Positions 22,286 through 36,300 of a stretch of DNA of 64,000 nt are shown one piece after another. Both the position numbers and the translations under genes were made by a program. The notes under the pieces were generated by a model. The model made no database searches. It saw nothing but the letters and a program-made list of their open reading frames with translations, and had not been told where the DNA came from. Origin of the DNA: Medicago truncatula. Lineage: Eukaryota > Streptophyta > Magnoliopsida > Fabales > Fabaceae. Within the stretch, counting starts at the first letter, position 1. Each line of letters opens with the position of its first letter. Location of the stretch: NCBI RefSeq assembly GCF_003473485.1, contig NC_053047.1, positions 3,425,001 to 3,489,000 on the forward strand, in the 5' to 3' direction.

Positions 22286-25200
22286 TTAAACAAAAAGAGC
22301 TGTTTATAGGCGCTAACAAATCTTATTAGTTAAGCTACGTTGTAACACCTATAGAAATTGAAAACAAAACTAAAATTCAAATGTAACTATGTCACACATG
22401 TTATAGTTAATAGCAAAATTGTGCCAACAAATGCATCCTTGTCTATTTAATTTTCTTTCTTTCATTAGCCCACAATTTGAGCTTAGTGTTCATACACTAA
22501 AATGAGAGCAACTCTATAGGTGGATTCATCACCATTATCCTGAAGACGTATACTCCAATAATTAGTTGTGATGATGTTCATTGTGTTCCAAACAAAATAT
22601 ACACACTAATATATAATGCACATTTTTTTTTTTTAAATTTACTCTAAAAAAAAATTAAAGAAATCTAAAAAAATTATAGTTCCTCTTGTATTTATTATTA
22701 TATGTGTATATGCCTAACAAATTGTGAATATGTTGAAACAATTGATGGCTAAACCTGCTCCCACTTCTATATGGTGTATTTGATTTGGTCCCTCATTTTT
22801 ATAGAATGTCACTATAGTTTTTTTTAGCAACTTTAGTCTATTCATCCATCTGAGAAAATTTGTTATCATTGGAATTATATATTGAGTATCAAATTATCCC
22901 TTAAATTATATATTTAGTGTCTATTTGATTCATGAAAATTAATTCATTGTGACTAACAAATACATGACAACCCTTCAAAACAAATACATGACAAATTGAT
23001 TACATAGGAGGAAGGTGATATCAGGTGTTGGATTTATGAGAAATAATATCAAATGAAAGTACTTGATCTAAAAATGATTCACCATGATTCACACAAAATA
23101 CTTCACCCTAGAAGCATCCTTGCTACCTTGTTTCAAGTACAAAATCTTTATAAAAACATGAAACAAATACAAACTAGGAGACAATAATTTTGTTATTTAA
23201 ATATGAAAACAAATTAAGCCATATAACATTTTTTTTTCTCCTACTACTTGAGAGATGCATTTATTGAGTGTGATGCCTACCTTTTAACAAAAGCTTGTTC
23301 ATATCTTGGGGCTCTACTTTTTCAAATCAATGTTGCATACTACCCTAGGTCCTGACCACCCCTCATTTCTCAAGGCAACAAGCCTCTTTAGCTACCAAAG
23401 CATAATTAAATAATAAACTTTTTGATGAAGCTTATACCAAAATTTCTAGTCTACATTTGAAACAGAGCATATTACTTCAGGCACCTAACAAAGCTCCAAT
23501 TTTGTTTATCTGAAAAACTAAACTTGCATAATTCCTACTTGTTTGTATCTTTCCTTGTTCTCTATCTTCTATGAATGTCAATATCCTTCAATCCTAAAGT
23601 CGTCTTTTTTTCATGCATTCCCAACATGGTCTAAGCCACAGCTTTGGCTGAAAAAGTACAATAAATTTATGTGAATAGTCGGTATAAGTTGTTAAATTGC
23701 AGTTGTTGTTGATTATGACCTGCACACCAAAGATGAAACACGCAAAGTCATGACCAGAATATTGAAAATTCATATAATAAAGTGAAACTCCACATATACT
23801 TGAGAATTAAAAAGTAAGACTTCACATGTATTTATTTTTTAGCTGGATTCACATTAAAAATATTTTGAATACGTAACCAGGAATGGTGGTGTCATTCGAA
23901 TTGCTATTACCAGGAATGTTTTGAATAGGTTGAAACAAACACAAGCAAAAACCTTGGCCTAATCATATTCAATCTTAAGTTATTTACGAAAGGGTAGAAG
24001 GTGCCATCCACAGAGAAAATAATAGCAACTTTTCATATAATGAAACAAGAAGTGTATGATAACCTATGTAGTCCCAAGGTTTCAGATTAAAGGTGTGTCC
24101 AGTGTCCGACACTTGTCGGTGTCTGACACCGAAACGATATCAACACATGCAGTTAATTCAATCATTTCTATTTTCTTAATTTATTACCAATGTCTAAGTT
24201 ATAGTGTTGTGTCTGTTGAGTGTGCCTATGCCAGTTCTTCATAGAAGATAATCATGGATCAAACTTATGCATATATTGGTTCGGCAGAGTGTTGGCTTTG
24301 AATTTTTGCATGTTTCATTAGCTTATCATGGAGAAAATAGAACCAACTCTTCCTCCCTACCAACAGAGAGAATAATATATCAGCAGAATTACCTCCAAAG
24401 TCATCATATTATGCATTTATCTTCTTTAAACAATCAGAGTGTAAACAACACTTTCTGCCGTTTCCTAAATAACAGAAAAAAAATACAGTCAGAAAAGAGA
24501 GAAAGAGAAAAAAAATGTAGCAGACATCATTTTAAGAACTAAGATCATGGGATAAACTTAAGACCAGGAAAAAGAAGGAATGCTAGACATAAAGGGTCAC
24601 CGACACTAATAAAATTAATCAAATTTAAGGTCACTGATTCCATTTGTATCAAGCCATTCATAAAAATCTTAGCATCACTGACAAACTTACCAAGACTAGT
24701 AAACTTTTGTGTTGCATCAAAAATAGAATCCTTGGCCTTATAGCTAGACAAAAGGGACACCAAAAAATTGCTGGGGCACAACTGGGGTATTGATGCTTAA
24801 GACACTTTGCCAGAAGGTATAAAACGTGTATTAAATATAAAATATACATCATCTGTTTTTATTCTTTTATATTATTATATAAGAAAGAAACACAAATCCT
24901 AATTTATAGGTGAAAATTTGAGACCATATTATCCCACAACTGTCAACTATCATGTTAAGTACCTTGGGACCATCATATAAGAAAGAAACACAAGATGCAT
25001 CAAAGGAAGAAACGTTACAGGTGTTAACTACAGATAGAAGTTAGTTTTATATGGAAATGGAAATTTAAGGCCATTTGGTATTAAAAAATTGTGATTATAA
25101 TATACCTATATCATGTAGAAAAGAAGATTTCTTAGTCTTGTATGAAAAGAACATACAGAATGATTATTACAATTCAATTTCAAAGCCTTGAATCCACAGT

Positions 25201-25436
25201 ATCACAGAACATAAAAGCAACAAAAACAAACAATCTAACTTTTTCTAGGTTTCTAAACCATTGCAGGATTTCAATGCTTAACTAAAAAATCAGAAACTTC
25301 AGACTTTGAAAGTAATAATTATTTGTTTATCCATGAGCCATTACACTTCCTCAGTTTAATTAAAATGAAGATGTTCTCAATCCCCACGGTGAAATTACAT
25401 AAATACCAAAGTAAAAGGTTATACATTGAAAGGTAC
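22286..25436. other. Intergenic DNA, 3' side of DExH18
   Basis: Three kilobases of AT-rich spacer without a recognisable gene. At 24089-24225 a 'gtgtccgacac...gtcggtgtctgacacc' inverted motif with GTGTC at both ends resembles a small legume MITE. At 24897-24990 'ataagaaagaaacacaa' occurs twice. The last 100 bases before 25437 should hold the DExH18 3' UTR or a further small exon (see that entry). Confidence 0.45.
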
Positions 25437-27935
25437 TTACTGTTCATATACTTTAACAAGAGACTGTGGTCTTGAATAACCACGATTCTTCTTTTCAGTT
25501 TCTAAAGTATCACTTCTTGATTCTGTTTGCGGCTCTTCACTATCTGCAGCTTTTGGTTTCCCTCTCCCCCTTGATTCAGGTTTCCAATCAGCTTTTCTAA
25601 GAGATTGAGCAAGTAAGATAGCAATATCCGCAGCCATTGCTTGGGCTTTCTCCGCATATGGAAATTTTTCCTTATCAAAGTGGTTTGATAACCACATATA
25701 CGAAGATAACACTTGATGCCTACTCTCAAGGTCTAGGAGTTCTGAGTCATTCCGTGCCGAACATTTTGGCATGCCCATAGCTATGTTGACGGGAACCTTC
25801 TGACCAAACGCTGTAGCAAATCTGAGTAAGTGGTACATAGCTTTTGGGTCCCTAACATTAATAGGAGCAAAACAGAAGTTGAATCGTTCTTCTAAAGATA
25901 ACCCTGGAATCCTCTCTAACATATTAGAGATTTTCTTTATATGATCATGTCGACACAAGAAGTACGATCCGTCTAAACGGCAATTTTCACCGAATTTTTC
26001 TAAAAGCTGGCTGAATGTCATGTTAGAAAGTTGTCCGGCGAACAATTCAACCTGCTCATAATAAGGAAAAAGGCCAACCTTCTCCACATGATCAAAGGGT
26101 TGTTTCAAACACTCGATCAAGTAATCCAAATCCTCTAAATGCAAAGTAGTGGCGAGTCCATCGGGATAAACACATCCTCTTCGACCAGCTCTTCCGGCAA
26201 TTTGCTTAACCTGTGACGCTGGAACAGGAAGAATTTTGTCACCGTTGTACTTTGAAAGGTTATTAAAAATCACCCTTCGAATGTTAAGGTTAAGGCCCAT
26301 CCCCACTGCATCACTAGCTACTAGAACGTCATATTCATTACTTTGATCGTTGAACAAATTAGCTTGCTGCCTACGAGTCTCTGGTGGCAAAGCTCCGTAT
26401 ATCACACAACATTTATGATTAGTGTGTTTCTCGATAGCTAATTTAACCTCAAATATCTCTCTCCTTGAGAAGGCAACAACACAGTCCCCAGATTTAATAT
26501 TTTCAAGATTTCCAAGCAGGGTCTTTGCTTCGACTACCAACGGTTTGAACCTCTCATAATGTTGCTCATACAAATCATCTCCTGTTTCCTGACAGATCTT
26601 TCGAACAATATCCAAAACACTAGGATCACCGCATAAATGTATCTCGTCAGCCATCAAACCAAGGAGCGCCCTAGTCCATGCATAACCTCTATACGGATCT
26701 GCCATCATCTGAATTTCATCAACAATAGCCACTTCATACAATTCCTGCGTCGAAGCCATTTCAACAGTACACGCAACATGATTTGAAAATGGTAAATACT
26801 TCTTCTCTTGACCAGTTAACAGACTACAATAAACACCCTTCGCATTAACTTTATCAAAAACTTCCATAGCCAACAATCTAAGTGGACTACAATAAATACC
26901 CTTCTTCGCCTCCATAAACCTCTGCAAAGCATTATAAGTCTTACCACTATTAGTAGGCCCGCAATGATAAATTATTTTTCTTTTCATCGCCCTTGCAAAA
27001 GGAAACCAAGTATGAGGCATCGTGAGGTCAGCCGACTTAACCATCTCCCTAAACCTCGTGATCTCATCAGTAAAATTTTCCAAACAAAACTCAACAAATA
27101 TAGGAAACAAAAACTTCACAGCCTCATCACACGGTCCAAGCGAAATCAAGTACTTAGTAACATCCTCCGGACATCTCTTCATGAAAAAATTCCGAAACTT
27201 GTGTGCAGCCGTCGGATAAAAAGACAAACCAATGTACATCGCAAGTGCTTGATTCGAAGCCCAACCCGATTTAGCAAAATAATGAAACACATCTTGAAAC
27301 ACTTCCACCTCATCTCTAGTCAACTTTGCACCCTTTTTCACATTCTTTAGCTCACCATACAATTCAATAGGATCACGGGACGCAACGTGCGTAAAATCAA
27401 CAACCTCACTCTTATTCTCTAATTCATCGACGTTACTGCTACTACCGCTACTACTACTATTACTATTACTACATTCTACAGAATCAATAATCTCTGAATC
27501 ACAATCATCATTACCATAATCTAAATCAACCCCATTTTCAGATAAACCATAAACATCATCACTGACCTCATTTCCAAGCTCAAATTCATCATTTTCACCG
27601 GCACCCTTTTCGATTTCGGTATCCAAATCAGCTTCTTTACAACCCTCCTCGCCGTCTGTCGAAAAGGGTCTGATGGGAATGCTTCTACCACCATAAAAAT
27701 TCAATGTTTGACACAAACTAGGACAAAAACGAGATTTTATTAAATGGGTCGAAAAATGGCGAAAATGGCCATGAAATTGTGAATTTGAAGATGAACTGTG
27801 TGTGTGATTGAAGAGAAGAGGTTTAAGGGTTGAAAAGGTTCGTTTTTTTCGTGTGTATAAGAGGAAAATCGATGAAATTGAACCTCTAGCCATTGAAATT
27901 GATAAACCGAATTGAAAAGGGGTGTGTGAATTCAA
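25437..27935 (-). CDS. DExH18: Mitochondrial SUV3-type DExH RNA helicase (DExH18)
   Basis: ATP-dependent RNA helicase of the SUV3/SUPV3L1 family, which unwinds RNA for degradation and surveillance in mitochondria. One exon encodes 832 residues. The N terminus is basic, Ser/Thr-rich and fits a mitochondrial transit peptide; Met15 ([10 protein letters not shown]) is a possible alternative start. An acidic, Ser-rich linker (about 95-180) precedes the core. Motif I GPTNSGKT has Lys332, motif II is DEIQ at 406-409, then [25 protein letters not shown] and motif [12 protein letters not shown] near 576-585. The SUV3 C-terminal domain follows, with a basic tail [11 protein letters not shown]. The frame is intact. 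The stop TAA overlaps a strong donor (AACA|GTAAGT), so a spliced form with a longer C terminus is possible. Its 5' end faces the DEG8 promoter across a LINE relic. Confidence 0.93.
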   Translation of the reverse strand: MNSHTPFQFGLSISMARGSISSIFLLYTRKKRTFSTLKPLLFNHTHSSSSNSQFHGHFRHFSTHLIKSRFCPSLCQTLNFYGGRSIPIRPFSTDGEEGCKEADLDTEIEKGAGENDEFELGNEVSDDVYGLSENGVDLDYGNDDCDSEIIDSVECSNSNSSSSGSSSNVDELENKSEVVDFTHVASRDPIELYGELKNVKKGAKLTRDEVEVFQDVFHYFAKSGWASNQALAMYIGLSFYPTAAHKFRNFFMKRCPEDVTKYLISLGPCDEAVKFLFPIFVEFCLENFTDEITRFREMVKSADLTMPHTWFPFARAMKRKIIYHCGPTNSGKTYNALQRFMEAKKGIYCSPLRLLAMEVFDKVNAKGVYCSLLTGQEKKYLPFSNHVACTVEMASTQELYEVAIVDEIQMMADPYRGYAWTRALLGLMADEIHLCGDPSVLDIVRKICQETGDDLYEQHYERFKPLVVEAKTLLGNLENIKSGDCVVAFSRREIFEVKLAIEKHTNHKCCVIYGALPPETRRQQANLFNDQSNEYDVLVASDAVGMGLNLNIRRVIFNNLSKYNGDKILPVPASQVKQIAGRAGRRGCVYPDGLATTLHLEDLDYLIECLKQPFDHVEKVGLFPYYEQVELFAGQLSNMTFSQLLEKFGENCRLDGSYFLCRHDHIKKISNMLERIPGLSLEERFNFCFAPINVRDPKAMYHLLRFATAFGQKVPVNIAMGMPKCSARNDSELLDLESRHQVLSSYMWLSNHFDKEKFPYAEKAQAMAADIAILLAQSLRKADWKPESRGRGKPKAADSEEPQTESRSDTLETEKKNRGYSRPQSLVKVYEQ

Positions 27936-27954
27936 AAGGGGGTAAACATTAGAA

Positions 27955-27963
27955 TTAGGGTTT
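27955..27963 (-). promoter_or_regulatory. Telo-box in DExH18 leader
   Basis: AAACCCTAA on the minus strand, about 20 bases before the DExH18 ATG. Telo-boxes are common near the starts of plant genes for translation and RNA metabolism. Role here is inferred. Confidence 0.45.
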
Positions 27964-28383
27964 GAAATATAGAAAATGGGAGAAGGAGAGTGAAGAGAGG
28001 TTAAACCCTTAACAAAGCCAAAGGCTGCAAGATTTTTGTGAATGAAAATTGGTGCATAAGTTTTTTTTTAGAAACAAAAATTGGTGCATGATATTATTAG
28101 TGCACTAAAAATTAAGAATTTGTCAAAAATAATAATTAAGAAATTTAAAAAAATGGAAGGAAGAAAAATTAAGAAAATATATAAAAAAGAAGCAATAATG
28201 AGTTTACCAAATTAATAAAAAAATTCAGCATTTCATTTTAGGAATCTAAATTTTTTTTTTTGACAAAATTTTAGGAATCTAAATTATCTCACCCAAATAA
28301 GCAAAAAATAATAATAATTAAATGTAGCCCAATTTTGTAATCATTTTTAAAAGAGTTTTAATGAATACGTTTTTTCAATTAAA
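27964..28383. other. DExH18 upstream region
   Basis: Purine-rich leader to about 28010 ('gggagaaggagagtgaagagagg' on the plus strand), then AT-rich spacer with oligo-A/T runs. 'attttaggaatctaaatt' occurs twice (28222 and 28267). No gene seen. Confidence 0.4.
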
Positions 28384-29253
28384 TGTATTTTTTGAATCAT
28401 AAAATATTATTGAAGACAACTCGTACAAGACGCACTAAGTTGCACAAAACTAAAGAAATACAACAGTGTCACCTATAAATGCAACACCAAAAACCACCTG
28501 AACTCCACCATCAAACAAGACATTTTCGAAGACAACAACCTTACCCTTGAGGTCAATCTTGCGGATTATAAGTCCATTCATTGTACAAACAAGTTGAGAT
28601 AATTTGGTTGTTATCCAATCTCCACCGCCACAAGAGAACCTTAATATCCTCCACAATAGTCTTAACATCTTTCATCACATTTTTTCTAATATAATTTGGT
28701 TGCTAGCTTCCCAGATTGTCTAAATTGTAGAATGCCAAATAAGCCGTAAACTCTTCTGCATACTCTTTCTTTTGTACTTCAACCTTTTCAATGCATAAAG
28801 AAATTTGGTGTTGTAATGAAGGAAACATTCACCCACCTCGTTGCCTTATCCCAAATTGAATTTGTTCACTCACAATGAAGAAAAAGATGGGTTGACGATT
28901 CTTCCACCCTTTCACATAACAAACACAGTTGACTTATCTGGAGATAGAATATCCCGCCTCACAAGGTTTCTTCTATATTGAATGTGATTAAGTAGTTTTT
29001 AAGAGAAAGCAACAACTTTAGATTGTGTCGGACTTTTCCAAATATTCTCAAACCCTGTATTCTCTTTACTACTTCAATTGTCCTTCAAAATCAACAACAT
29101 TTTCAACTTCTTATACGAAGACTTCCCCCTCCTCCACTTTACCACACCAACTATCCTCTTTATTGTACCACCTATGCCTCTTTAAATCCTCCATCAAACT
29201 AATGAGAAGTTCCTCCTCCCAAACAAATAATCTCCTCCGCTCATGACAAACAA
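28384..29253 (-). pseudogene. LINE 3' fragment: reverse-transcriptase zinc-binding region
   Basis: Minus-strand reading with several stops and frame changes. It shows LFVWEEELLISLMEDL, then a region like ENIWE...KVVAFSWK, then the zf-RVT core LCLLCERVEESSTHLFLHCE (Cys-x2-Cys ... His-x3-His-x-Cys pattern) and WDKATRWVNV, ending with a WRWRLDNNQIISTCLYNEW-like tail. This is the C-terminal end of a plant L1-type ORF2, heavily decayed. It separates DExH18 from DEG8. Confidence 0.72.
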
Positions 29254-30353
29254 CCTTACACTAACTTCTAATAAAAATTAACTAACTATATTTACCCAAA
29301 AAATAAAATAAGTATTAATTATTTCTTTTGGTAGAGTGTAGTAATTCTAAAAAGAAAAAGTAGCGTGTAATGAAGTGATTTGACGGAATACACGGTTGCT
29401 ATTTTTATGTTTTTTTTTTAACAATTAATGTTAGTAATTAGTTATTAGATTAGTTTTGAGATATGTTATTTGAGTAACCATTTTTCAAACAACTTAAAAT
29501 ATACTAAGAAATGTAAACGTTAACACGAAAATTAAAATAATAGAGAGAGGGTAAGAACACAATGACAATATTTCAGAGAAAGTTATCTAAAAATGTGTTG
29601 AAAAATGGTTGTACAGATATCAATTTCCCATTACTTTTTCTCCTTTGTCTTAATTCAAAACAGTTGAGCTACCAACCTCGTATACGCAGTTGTAATTTGA
29701 TGAAAAGTGTAAAATTATTTAAAAAATAGTCATTCTCTATGTATCTTATCTTCTCTTTTTAAAAATAACCACCACATTCTCAATTATTATTGGAAGACAC
29801 TTCAAAACCAGTTTATTTGCATACTTTTTATTTATTTAGTGGTTGTATATTATTTATTTATTTACTGTTTTTTAAAGGTTGTTGGTTGTTGTGTAAGTTA
29901 TTATGTTGTTGTTCGGGGGTTGTGTGTGAGCAGCAGATTGTAGGTGATGTAAGTTGTTTTTGTGGCAGTTGTGATGATGTTTGAGGATTTTGGTACAACT
30001 TTTGTTTATGTTGTTTCGTTGATCATGGTGATAGCTTTGTTGTTGGTGTTTCTATTTATTGATTTTGGAGATAGCCCTTTGTTAAGAGGCGTTTCCTATA
30101 GATTTTTTGGATTTTTTTTTCTTGTTTATGACGGTTAGTATTGTGGAAGGTAAGTTACTCCATGTGGTAGTTGTATTTGTACATATAGTACTTGGAAAGT
30201 GTGAGAATCACAATTCACAAAACAAAACAATATCTAACTGACTCAAACTCAAACAAGTTAAAAACATCTTACGTAGTATCAGCATATAGCCACTTACCCT
30301 TATCTCTCTTTTTCTTGAGAGAGAGAGAGAGAGAGAGAGAGAACAAAACAAAG
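29254..30353. other. DEG8 upstream region with MITE and GA repeat
   Basis: Contains a MITE-like inverted pair (29457-29625, separate entry), a T/G-rich stretch (29880-30130) without a credible gene, and a (GA)13 microsatellite at 30317-30342 just before the DEG8 ATG, in its probable 5' UTR. No clear TATA box could be assigned. Confidence 0.45.
29457..29625. mobile_element. MITE-like element, copy 1 of a family
   Basis: GATAT(C/T)TGTACAACCATTTTT at one end (minus) pairs with 'ttatttgagtaaccatttttcaaacaa' at the other. A second copy with the same ends is at 57940-58112. Limits approximate; target duplication not seen. Confidence 0.5.
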
Positions 30354-33300
30354 ATGCAAGTAGTATCAGCATGCAACAATATGTGGTGTATGTCAATGCT
30401 GCCAACAACTCCTCAAAAAAGCATCAGCAGTGTTCTAAGCCGGCGTGAGGTTTGCATATCTTCATCTCTTTGCAACCATGATGCCATCCCTCCTCAACAA
30501 CCTATCTCCATTTCAACAAGGTACTCTTCTTTCAAATTCAAACTTATTTTATATATGTTTAGTGTTAGTAATTATCTCAAATTTTGTTTTAAAGAGCAGT
30601 TTCTAGAGAGATTAAGGTTCTGTTTGGATAAACAACTTGATTAAGCTCTTATTATGTAAGTGCTTATATATAGGTTATATCTATAGAAAAAATTATGTAC
30701 ATTTAGTTCCACTGTTGGAGAAGGCAAGATTGGTTTCAGAGGTGTAATTTCGACATGTTTGGATATTTCCATGTAGAAAAAAAAGCAGAAGAGAGGAATT
30801 GATTTTGCCTTTAGAATTAATTCTAACTTTAAGCTAGAATTTGTAGTTTTTGGCTTCTAGAATCGATTTTTAGCCTTCAATTTATCGTTCAACTGACTTT
30901 TACATAAATGTATTCAAATATAAACCAGTTTGCATTCAACTCACTTTTAGCCACAATCAATTTTACATAATCAATTCATTCAAAATTAATTTTTTTTAAC
31001 TGCAGAACCAAACACACACAAAATGAAGCTTTTTTTTAAGCTATAAGCTGTTTTTATATGCTATCCTAGAGAGCTTATGGACATGTCATAAACTATTTCC
31101 ATAAACTCTTCCGAACAGTCACAAGAGTACTTATGTCACTAGATAAACTTAAATTAGTCAATCCAAACAGACCTTAAAGAGTAGTTCCTAAAAAACAGGT
31201 ACAACGATTCAAAACAAAATTTATAATTTTTATAGGATTAAAAGTATATTTAACTCTTAAGATTTGAATAACAAAACACAAGTGGGTATTTTGTTGTGAA
31301 TAACAAAGTTTGAATCTTTACTGTTTCAGAGGGTTGTAGTTGTAACCGTTTTTTATGTGTGCTTATAGGACTGTTCAAGATGAAAGTCAGGATTCTGGTA
31401 ACACGATAAAGAAGGTTATTGTGTCCCCAACAAGACGCGTGTTAATGTCGAGTTTGACTTTGTATTCCTCTTACTGTTCTTCAAGGTACTTGTCAGGTCC
31501 GCACGGTTCTGTTTTCACGTTTCAATTTTTTGATTGTATATAAAAAGCTTTAAAAGAGCTTATTTGTAGCTTATACTTGAACTTGTATTATGAAATAAGT
31601 GCCTGTGTAATTAATTGGAATAGGTTTAGTATACGAGGTCCTTAATTTAAAGCTTCAGATTCACCCTTTATCCTTTTTTCCCGCCAACAAGTATTAAAAC
31701 CTTAACAGAGTTGGCTTTTTGGCCATTTTCCACGTGCCTCGTTACCTTTTTAGTAGTTAGAAGTTGTTTGGATTTGTGGTAGAACCTCCTTTTTTCGCGT
31801 CCCGAGGCATGTCAAGTAAGAAGCTCCAGTTGTTAGCTTCTAAATCAACGTACATTGACTGCACAAGAACACAGGCTTAAGAGATTATCTTGACTCTTTT
31901 TTATACTTAAGGGACTAACTTACCATGAAAGGTCCAACAAGGTTAAAGTTTCAATACTTCAAGGTATCTAACGACCCCTTATATTAGTATATGATAAACT
32001 TATAAAAATAACTCATGATGACATGTCCGTAAGCTCTTTTCAACTTACTTCAACAGGTCTCATTACTATAATAGCTTATTGAATTAGTGCTTACTAAATA
32101 TATTAACCCCATAACACGCACTAAGTATATTGGAAAGTTCATATAAAACTGGAATTTGAAGGGTCAATGTCATATATTTCTGTAACGTTGATCACCTTCT
32201 CACTCCTATTATGCAGTGTTGTCAAATAGCTGATGTAGTGGAGTGGAGCTATAACATAGCATAGTTTGAACAAACCACTATTGTTCCTTGATACGCTATT
32301 TCGTTCAACTTAGCGGCTATAGCCGATATAACACTACAGCATAGCAGAGTTGAATAAACTGTTATTTTTGCGATCAGTGGTTGACAACACTGATGTTATG
32401 ACATCAATTGTAAATATGAAATTGGTAGAGTACAGAGTTCTGGTTGCTTTGTTTTCTAATTTTCTATGCTCTTTCCTTGTTCGATTTTATAATAGAAGTC
32501 TCTTATTATTTACTAGCAAAGTTTCTCATTATGAGATAAATTGTAAATGTACAGCACTAGCATTAGGAGATACATCAGTGACAATTGAAGAAGTGACCCC
32601 TCCTGTGTTTTCTACCGAGCCACTCTTTCCTGCAGAGGTAAGCTTTCAACTCTAGCCTCCTTTTTTGTCCATTGTGGTTGTTTAACACTTTTGAATCCTT
32701 CAGTAGCAATATTCTCAGAAGAATATCCCTATCATGGTTACGAGTTGCGTTACACACACACACACACACAAACATATCCCTAGTGTGTATCGATTTTGAA
32801 TCCTGATTTAATACGATGAATCTTGATTCGCTATTCTGTATCCCAATTCATTCTTATGAATCACTGCCTAAAGTTATTGAAACCAACCACTTTTTTTGGT
32901 CAACTTTGTATAACCAACCATTTTGCTTTAGTCATTTAATTTATGAATTGCATCTTGGAATATTTTGATGTTCGCATATAATATGTCAGCTTATAATTTT
33001 AAAATGTCACTTGTTTTTACTTACAAATAGCTTTGGTAATGTATCTTACGAATTCATGATTAGATTCAGAAAATAGATCTTCGGATTCATGATTTGAATG
33101 TCGATTTGATAACCATGGTTTCTATACTTTTAATTGGCAGGACCGAATTGTCCAACTGTTTGAAAGTAACACATACTCTGTTGTTAACATCTTTGATGTG
33201 ACGTTGCGTCCTCAACTTAATGTGACTGGTGTGGTTGAGGTAACATGGAATTCAATAAATACCAATATGTGATTATCTAGTTTATTTATCATCATTATAT

Positions 33301-36300
33301 TGTCTCTAGTGTACAAGAATGATATATGGTAGGAATGAAACAACATGGTCACATTTTGTATTTCATACTGACAGATTCCTGAAGGAAATGGCTCTGGAGT
33401 AGTTTGGGATGAAGAGGGCCACATTGTGACAAATTATCATGGTGAGAATCAGTCGAGAAATTATAGTTCTACGCTAAGTCTGATACAGTTCTATGCTAAG
33501 TCTGAACTTATTTTCTCACATATCGAAAACTATAGACATTTATATGCTTTTAGCATTCATTCTCTTCACCAAGATTTTAGTGAACTATGTGAAGATTTTA
33601 AGATAATTTAAGAATTTATGATTGTTACATTCTTGTATTACTCAGTAATTGGCAATGCCCTTTCGAGAAACCCAAGCTCCGGTCAGGTCGTTGCGCGAAT
33701 TAATATTCTAGCATCGGAAGGGTGAGGCTGAAGGAGACATTTTTCCCTCTGCGTTTTGTGCTGTTTGAAACTTAACAGTCAATATATGTCTCTAACACAC
33801 TTTCCTTTATAAAGGGTAATAAAGAATTTTGAAGGTATACTCATTGGAGCTGATCGTTTAAAGGATCTAGCTGTCTTGAAGGCATGTTTTCTTTTCTACT
33901 TTTTGGATTTGTTCGCCACCAAGTAAGGTTGCTAGTGAAATTACGGGTTTGATTCATGATGTATCTTGTGCAAAATTATGAATGTGGTATAATATGTCGA
34001 GCTCTTTATTCACATGTAAAGACCTTATGCATGTTTATATTCTTGCGTTGAGACTCGTATGGATAATGGAATGTAGATCCTTTCGTACACGATCCCATAG
34101 GCATATATATGAAATGCGTAAGAAAAAATCTGCACTCGTAAACTTGTGAACTATTTTTTCTCTAGAAATCACTCATTATTCACAAGCAATCTATTCAACA
34201 ACATATCTATTTAACTTTACATCATATACCGACTAATAACATCTTGTGAGAATATTTTGCTTCCATGTTTGATTTCTTGTTGCTGCTATTACAGGTAGAC
34301 GCCCCTAAAGAAATTTTAAAGCCAATCAATGTGGGAGAGTCGTCGTCTCTGAAAGTCGGGCAGCAATGTTTGGCGATTGGAAATCCATTCGGATTTGATC
34401 ACACCCTCACAGTTGGTGTTATCAGTGGTCTTAATCGAGATATCTTTAGTAAAACTGGTGTAACAATTGGTGGCGGTATTCAAACTGATGCAGCCATAAA
34501 TCCCGGAAACAGGTTACACTAGGCTCCCTTCGATATCTGAATTTTATTGCTCTAGTTTTGTGCTACTTGCTTGAGTCTTGTTTGGATAAACATCTTAATT
34601 AAGCGCTTAAGCATAAACAGTTATAATATAAGTGCTTATGTGTAAGCTACTTTTATTAGAAAAGATGAAACGAAGTCAAACTTTTCTCATATAAATTATA
34701 GACCGTTTTCATGAACTATCTTGGAGAGCTTATGAAAATAAGATGAAAACAAGTTATGGACATGTCATAAGTTGTTTTTGATTTCATAAGCTCTCATAAA
34801 CAGTCTGAAAGCTGCTTATGTTAGTAGATAAGCTCAAGTAAGTCGATCAAAACAGGAGTTGGACTAGTGATCTTTCATGATTGGTGTTAACTAGTGCTTT
34901 CATATATCACATTTAATTTATTACTTTTAGTGTGACTCTAATAGTGGAGGTCCACTTCTGAATTCGAAAGGAAGCTTAATTGGGATCAATGCCGCAATAT
35001 TTACTCAGACAGGCAAGTTTCTTCATCATTTTCACCATCATAATAAGATGATACAGAACATTGATGTATGTCTGAATATGGTTTTGTTGAGGAAATATTT
35101 TTGGTCCATGTGCAAATTTTAACTGCTTTTCATTTCATGGAGTTGATGCTCTATTTGCTTTTCTTCGCACGTGAAAGTGACTACATAAGCCAAAAGTTAT
35201 AGCTTTTTCTTTGTTCAATTTTGTATGCCTTACTTTTATTGTTGTTTTTCTTGGTATTGCAGGAACTTCAGCTGGTGTAGGATTTGCCATTCCATCTTCA
35301 ACTGTACGTCGAATCGTTCCTCAGTTGATTCAGTTTGGAAAAGTAAGTAGTTAACTGTGATACACATATACAAACAATCTAAGAAATTGAATGTGACTAC
35401 ATGTGTTAGTGTCGAACTCCGGACACGCCTATTATGGTGCTACGTAATTAACAACATATTTTATAACTTTTCACCATATATATACCCTTATATTTGAGTC
35501 AATGATTCGTCAATTTAAGGTTGTTAGAGCTGGATTGAATGTGGATATTGCTCCAGACTTGATTGCAAATCAACTTAACGTTCGAAATGGAGCTCTTATT
35601 CTTACGGTAAATCCATGACATTTGTTTCTTGTACCACAATCAAACTTTGTATTTATAAATCCTTTTAAATCATTCTTTAACTCTGTACAACTTATGTTCC
35701 TCAGGTTCCAAAAAATAGTCTTGCTGCCAAACTAGGACTAAATCCCACTACAAGAGGATTTGCTGGTAATATAGTCCTTGGAGATATCATCATTGCAGTT
35801 GACAATAAACCTGTGAGTCCTTGGAAGAAAGAAAATATAAAACTGCTTTAACGACGAGTTGTTTTGAGTAGCTTATCTTGAAAATAATTTTTGATAGATG
35901 ATTTTGCAAGAGATGTGATTGTCATTAGGGTAAACAAGCATAAAATAGTTTCTGTTTTTTTTCTTTTTCAAATCTCTGAAAATTAAGCTCTAAATTATTG
36001 AATATTAAAATCGTTTTTTTATTTTATTTTGCAACAAACGGACGATGCTCGTTAATAATCCAAAATATTCATTTCATATTACTAACTTTTATTTCTTATT
36101 TCATCTTTTATATGCTTATGCCATTGTTTTATGTAAAACTCTAGCTTTATATGTAGACAAGTGATTTTAATTAATTTGAAAATTTTGGTACATTCTTGGT
36201 AGGTCAAGAGCAAAGGAGAGTTGTTGAAGGTATTGGATGAGTATAATGTAGGAACTAAAGTAATGTTGTTGATTCAGAGGGGTGATGAAAAGTTGGAGCT

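Noticed and set aside
26964..27350. Plus-strand open frames opposite DExH18
   Set aside because: Antisense of a long coding exon; Lys/Arg/Ser composition is explained by the helicase codons.
29790..29984. Cys-rich 64-codon frame (possible small secreted peptide)
   Set aside because: T/G-rich low-complexity sequence, no cysteine spacing of a known peptide family and no gene context.
34265..34522. Separate small protease-like gene
   Set aside because: It is exon 8 of DEG8 read through into the next intron.
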